Shown piece after piece: positions 5,857 to 8,638 of a DNA stretch of 8,638 nt (position 1 is the stretch's first letter; the number at the start of each line of letters is the position of its first letter). The translations under genes and the position numbers were made by a program. The notes beneath the pieces were generated by a model. It was not told the DNA's origin and did not search any database. It worked only from the letters and a program-made list of their open reading frames with translations. This DNA comes from an uncultured Oceanospirillaceae bacterium (GTDB lineage: Bacteria > Pseudomonadota > Gammaproteobacteria > Pseudomonadales > Balneatricaceae): NCBI GenBank assembly GCA_946221045.1, contig CAMIIY010000063.1:1-8638 (forward strand), written 5' to 3'.

Positions 5857-6414
5857 TTAATCACTGCGCTGAGTGAGTAATTGCTGTTCTAATTCCAGAA
5901 TTCGGTGTTTAAGTGACTGCATCATGTCCTCAATGGCGGCGGTGTGATAGCGGGGTGTAATACATTGTGTGCAGTTCCAATCAAACGCCTTAAGTTCGAT
6001 CACACAATGGACAGCCCCCTGCTCAGTCTCTTTCACAGATGCACAACCGAATACTTTCAGGCGTCGACGATTTGGGTAGTCAATAAGAATGAGCGCCACT
6101 CGAGGGTTGTCGCGCAAATTACCGAGGCTGACATATTCGCCATTGCCCAACTCTTCAGTAAAGGACAACCTGGTGGAATCAAGCACCTGCAAAAAACCAG
6201 GCTTTCCGCCACGGTGCTGCACATACGGCCAACCCTCTGAATTAACAGTCGCCAGATAAAAACTGTCCCGCTGAGAAATAAACGCCGTTTCTTTCTCACT
6301 CAAACGATCCCGGGCCGGCTGTCGGGCAACGCGTTTTGCCACACGCTCACGGGTACCCTTTTCATGCTGAGTCTGTAATACGGATGAGGTGAAGCTGATA
6401 TCACTGAACTGCAT
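5857..6414 (-). CDS. Pyridoxamine 5'-phosphate oxidase-related FMN-binding protein
   Basis: A 185-residue protein with a split-barrel flavin-binding fold of the PNPOx-like superfamily. It is not canonical PdxH and its substrate is unknown. The core runs from about 45 to 150: FYLATVNSEGWPYVQHRGGKPGFLQVLD (52-79), the phosphate/flavin-contact type segment GNLRDNPRVALILIDYPNRRRLKVFG (98-123), and the family-typical KAFDWNCTQCITPRY (142-156). The last 25 residues (IEDMMQSLKHRILELEQQLL) look like a short coiled coil. It is the first gene of an operon with the GST and is divergent from the LysR-type gene. The ATG at 6414 has a poor ribosome site, but the N-terminus FSDISFTSSV looks like other members. 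Paired PNPOx-like/GST genes next to a LysR gene recur in gammaproteobacteria and suggest a redox or xenobiotic response; that role is inferred. Confidence 0.85.
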   Translation of the reverse strand: MQFSDISFTSSVLQTQHEKGTRERVAKRVARQPARDRLSEKETAFISQRDSFYLATVNSEGWPYVQHRGGKPGFLQVLDSTRLSFTEELGNGEYVSLGNLRDNPRVALILIDYPNRRRLKVFGCASVKETEQGAVHCVIELKAFDWNCTQCITPRYHTAAIEDMMQSLKHRILELEQQLLTQRSD

Positions 6415-6418
6415 AACA

Positions 6419-6426
6419 AAACCGAT
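6419..6426. promoter_or_regulatory. Repeated operator half-site
   Basis: AAACCGAT here repeats exactly the left arm of the palindrome at 6493-6509. The two copies start 74 bp apart, about seven helical turns. It lies five bases outside the PNPOx-like start codon. A LysR tetramer bridging both sites is a plausible but unproven reading. Confidence 0.4.
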
Positions 6427-6492
6427 CCATTGAATTTATCTCAGTATCAACACAACACCTATCGCAATAAATAGACTATATGTAATCATTAA

Positions 6493-6509
6493 AAACCGAT
6501 AATCGGTTT
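6493..6509. promoter_or_regulatory. Probable LysR-type operator, perfect 17-bp palindrome
   Basis: AAACCGAT-A-ATCGGTTT is a perfect inverted repeat (8-bp arms, one central base) in the divergent LysR/PNPOx intergenic region (6415-6527), 18 bases before the LysR ATG. Position and symmetry fit an autoregulatory LysR site; the regulator that binds it is inferred from the neighbourhood. Confidence 0.6.
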
Positions 6510-6527
6510 AATTGAGTGAGTAACAGT

Positions 6528-7436
6528 ATGAATAAACTCAAAGGAATGGAGGTTTTTGTCCAGATTGTTCAGAGCGGGAGCCTGACAAAAGCAGCAGAAC
6601 AACTAAACATATCTCTGACCTCTGTAGTCAGATCACTGGCAGCGCTGGAAAAACATCTCAAGGTACGCTTGTTGAACCGCAGCACACGCCATATTGCTTT
6701 AACTGACGATGGACGTGAATATTTGGTACACTGCCAAAACATTCTCAGTCAGGTGGCGGAAGCTGAAAACCGTCTTGCAGAACGCGCGGCAGAACCCGTA
6801 GGCAAAATAACACTGACAGCACCGGTAACCTTTGGCCGAATACATATTGGCCCTCTGCTAAATGACTTCCTGAATGAGTTTGCTAAAACCCAGATCGAAC
6901 TCATTCTCTTGGACCGCCCTGTGGACCTGCTGGAAGAAGGTATTGACCTTGCACTCAGAATAGGCAATTTAAGCAACTCAAACCTGATCGGCCGGTCCGT
7001 GGGCGCAATGAGACAGGTAACCTGTGCCAGCCCCGACTATTTATTAAAAAACAGCGACCCAAAAGAGCCTTCTGAACTGGCACAGCATGAGTGCATTCAA
7101 CTGACCGCACTCAATGCTGCAGCCGAGTGGGAATTTTTACAGCAGAACAAAACTATCAAAATTCCCATTCAGCCCAGGTTGGTGACAAATCAAGTCGATA
7201 GTGCACTGGATGCCTGTAAAAAAGGATTAGGGTGCAGCCGCTTCCTTTTATATCAGGCCAGCGATGCACTGAAGAAGCAAGAGTTAACGCTTCTACTGGA
7301 AACCTATGAGCCCGCTCCCCTGCCAGTGACTTTGATTTATCCCCATTCCCGGTTATTGTCCCAGCGCGTACGCACGTTAATTGACTGGTTACTCCCGCGA
7401 CTGCAACACAATCTAGCAAAACTAGAACTCAAGTAA
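6528..7436 (+). CDS. LysR-family transcriptional regulator
   Basis: A 302-residue regulator of standard LTTR length. The N-terminal winged helix-turn-helix (about 1-60) shows the family pattern FVQIVQSGSLTKAAEQLNISLTSVVRSLAALEKHLKVRLLNRSTR followed by LTDDGREYL. A linker helix (about 62-88) joins a periplasmic-binding-like effector domain (about 90-295) with GKITLTAPVTFGRIHIGPLL at its start. There are no membrane segments; it acts on DNA in the cytoplasm. The start is ATG at 6528; an in-frame GTG at 6516 would add MSNS but has no ribosome site. The gene is divergent from the PNPOx-like/GST operon, with a palindrome between them, so it probably controls that operon and itself. The inducer is unknown. 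Confidence 0.93.
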   Translation: MNKLKGMEVFVQIVQSGSLTKAAEQLNISLTSVVRSLAALEKHLKVRLLNRSTRHIALTDDGREYLVHCQNILSQVAEAENRLAERAAEPVGKITLTAPVTFGRIHIGPLLNDFLNEFAKTQIELILLDRPVDLLEEGIDLALRIGNLSNSNLIGRSVGAMRQVTCASPDYLLKNSDPKEPSELAQHECIQLTALNAAAEWEFLQQNKTIKIPIQPRLVTNQVDSALDACKKGLGCSRFLLYQASDALKKQELTLLLETYEPAPLPVTLIYPHSRLLSQRVRTLIDWLLPRLQHNLAKLELK

Positions 7437-7718
7437 TGCGATGAAAATCAGCGCCTTATGTTCACATACAGCAGGCACAACCCCCTGACGTCGGAACTCG
7501 CGTGCTGCAACGCAATAGATTTACACTGCAATTTTTCGCTACCCGCAATACACTACCTCCGGATCAGTTAAATTTTTTACTCAGAATCTGACTCTGAATG
7601 AGTGCTATGTCGGTAAGCTATTTATATCGGTATCTCATTTTACCGACTGTTTTCAGTACTCATTGAATAACTGACCTTAATATAATTTCAGCATTATTTA
7701 CTTATAGGATGTATCAGC
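7437..7718. promoter_or_regulatory. Intergenic region upstream of the ATPase gene
   Basis: A 282-bp non-coding stretch between the LysR gene and the ATPase. No U-rich terminator follows the LysR stop. From about 7560 it becomes AT-rich and carries an 8-bp inverted pair, GTCGGTAA (7609-7616) and TTACCGAC (7640-7647), with a further CGGTAT between them (about 7629-7633). A perfect TATAAT at 7681-7686 lies 32 bases before the ATPase start, with TTGAAT at 7663-7668 only 12 bases upstream, too close for a normal -35. I see no small gene here. Confidence 0.4.
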
Positions 7719-8420
7719 ATGAGTACTATTCATTTTGTCGGCGGAGAGAAGGGAGGGGTGGGGAAATCCGTCCTGTCACGTTTACTGTCACAGTATTTCA
7801 TCGATAGAAACCTTCCTTTTGTGGGCCTGGATGCAGATCAATCCCACGCAACGCTCAGTCGTTTCTATGCCGAATTCAGCCAGCCAATTAACCTGGATTA
7901 TTTCGAAAGTACAGATCAGATAATGGAAGTCGCCGTTGAAGCAGACAATCATGTGGTTGTAGATCTGCCCGCTCAAAGCGAGCGATTTCTGGATCGCTGG
8001 ATAGAAGAAAACGGCGTTCTTGAAATGTGTGAAGAGCTGGAACTGCCTTTTGTTTACTGGTACATCGTAGATGATGGAATGGACTCAGCTAAGCTACTGG
8101 AGAGCTTCCTGGCGAAGTATGGCGCAAAAATGCGCTGTATAGTGATCAAACACAAAGGCCGGGGTAACAACTTTAGCGCCGTTGATTCAGTAATAACCTC
8201 TGCGACTGTCGCGACAACAGACAAACTGCTTCAAGCAACGTTACCTGCACTTCATGCAGAAACCATGCATAAAATTGACGAACTGAACTTCAGCTTCTGG
8301 GGAGCAGAGAACCTCAAAGAGAACGGGATTGAGCATCTCAGCTTGATGGAACGTCAACGCACTAAAGTCTGGTTACGTAAAGCCTATGCTATTGTCGATG
8401 ACGTTTACAGTTGTCTGTGA
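7719..8420 (+). CDS. Orphan ParA/MinD-type P-loop ATPase (MipZ/MobD-like)
   Basis: A 233-residue cytoplasmic ATPase of the deviant-Walker-A (SIMIBI) class. The sequence shows GGEKGGVGKS (8-17) with the signature lysine Lys11, the switch-type segment LDADQSH (37-43) with Asp40, and a Walker B at VVVDLPAQ (79-86) with Asp82. The C-terminus has SFWG and LMERQRTKVWLRKAYA (about 210-225). It resembles a chromosomal family variously annotated as MipZ-like, MobD-like or CobQ/ParA-type protein. ParB, MinE or a cargo gene is absent nearby, so a partitioning role is not supported. It has no amphipathic MinD-like C-terminal tail that I can recognise. ATG at 7719 has AGGA nine bases upstream. It is a single-gene unit with its own terminator at 8450-8481. 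The cellular function is unknown. Confidence 0.85.
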   Translation: MSTIHFVGGEKGGVGKSVLSRLLSQYFIDRNLPFVGLDADQSHATLSRFYAEFSQPINLDYFESTDQIMEVAVEADNHVVVDLPAQSERFLDRWIEENGVLEMCEELELPFVYWYIVDDGMDSAKLLESFLAKYGAKMRCIVIKHKGRGNNFSAVDSVITSATVATTDKLLQATLPALHAETMHKIDELNFSFWGAENLKENGIEHLSLMERQRTKVWLRKAYAIVDDVYSCL

Positions 8421-8449
8421 ATAAACAGCGAGATAGCCTGATAACAAAA

Positions 8450-8481
8450 GCCCTGAGTTTACACTCGGGGCGTTTTATTTT
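8450..8481 (+). terminator. Rho-independent terminator of the ATPase gene
   Basis: GCCCTGAGT (8450-8458), loop TTAC, and ACTCGGGGC (8463-8471) form a 9-bp stem with one T-G wobble, followed by GTTTTATTTT. It lies 29 bases after the ATPase stop. Confidence 0.9.
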
Positions 8482-8545
8482 GGGGCCTTACACAGGGTTT
8501 TCCTACAATAGCGTATGCCTTATGAGCTGCCCCGATAAATGCGGT

Positions 8546-8581
8546 CAATAAAAAACCCCGGGACCTTAGGGTACCGGGGTT
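8546..8581 (-). terminator. Rho-independent terminator of the rRNA operon
   Basis: On the minus strand, AACCCCGG, one mismatch and a 3-bp extension close a four-base loop (stem arms 8554-8565 and 8570-8581), followed by TTTTTTTATTG from 8556 downward. It begins about 13 bases after the 5S rRNA 3' end and faces the ATPase terminator, so the two units are insulated tail to tail. Confidence 0.9.
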
Positions 8582-8593
8582 CTTTAATATTAG

Positions 8594-8638
8594 GTGCTTG
8601 GCGATGACCTACTCTCACATGGGGAAGCCCCACACTAC
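8594..8638 (-). rRNA. rrf: 5S ribosomal RNA, 3' end (cut by window edge)
   Basis: Read on the minus strand, the sequence begins GTAGTGTGGGGCTTCCCCAT and continues GTGAGAGTAGGTCATCGCCAAGCA, the last roughly 45 bases of 5S rRNA. These hold the GGGG/CCCC helix and the helix I 3' strand. It resembles the Pseudomonas-type 5S more than that of enterobacteria (GTGAGAGTAGGTCATCG). The exact 3' end is uncertain by one or two bases. The rest of the rRNA operon lies to the right of the window. Confidence 0.93.

Noticed and set aside
5841..5864. GTG start at 5864 for the GST, overlapping the PNPOx-like stop
   Set aside because: The ATG at 5840 has a near-ideal AAGGAG six bases upstream and matches the usual GST N-terminus.
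6516..6527. GTG start at 6516 for the LysR-type regulator
   Set aside because: It lacks a ribosome site and adds only four residues before the normal LTTR beginning; ATG 6528 fits better.
7437..7560. Possible terminator for the LysR gene from GCAGGCAC and GTGCTGC
   Set aside because: The arms match imperfectly with a bulge, the loop is long, and no U-tract follows.

Overview
The window reads as a chromosomal segment of a gammaproteobacterium from the Pseudomonas / marine Oceanospirillales side of the class. The main reason is the gene order yicC < > rph, then crc (reverse strand), then pyrE. That order, and the presence of a Crc-type protein lacking nuclease catalytic residues, is what is known from pseudomonads and relatives. 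The 3' end of the 5S rRNA gene at the right edge is also of Pseudomonas-like type. The exact genus cannot be fixed from the sequence alone.

Layout from left to right: the start of yicC on the minus strand (cut by the window edge); rph (RNase PH) on the plus strand; a complete IS4-family insertion sequence of 1275 bp sitting in what was the rph/crc bidirectional terminator; crc on the minus strand; pyrE on the plus strand; a FabI-like enoyl-ACP reductase on the minus strand, convergent with pyrE with one base between the stop codons; a two-gene minus-strand operon (FMN-binding PNPOx-like protein, then glutathione S-transferase) divergent from a LysR-type regulator; an orphan ParA/MipZ-like ATPase on the plus strand with its own terminator; and finally a minus-strand terminator followed by the 3' end of a 5S rRNA gene, i.e. 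the tail of an rRNA operon entering from the right.

Functionally the left half is RNA and pyrimidine housekeeping: YicC and RNase PH in RNA turnover, Crc in Hfq-dependent carbon catabolite repression, PyrE in UMP synthesis. The right half is a small stress or detoxification module (PNPOx-like/GST/LysR) whose intergenic region holds a perfect 17-bp palindrome plus a repeated half-site, followed by the ATPase of unknown role.

The most notable structure is the IS. Deleting it and one copy of its 8-bp target duplication restores a perfect 15-bp-stem terminator hairpin with a TTGA loop, and the duplicated octamer is exactly centred on the hairpin apex. The element therefore landed symmetrically in a palindrome and split the terminator separating rph from crc. 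I found no CRISPR array, tRNA, phage module or clearly novel defence-like system.
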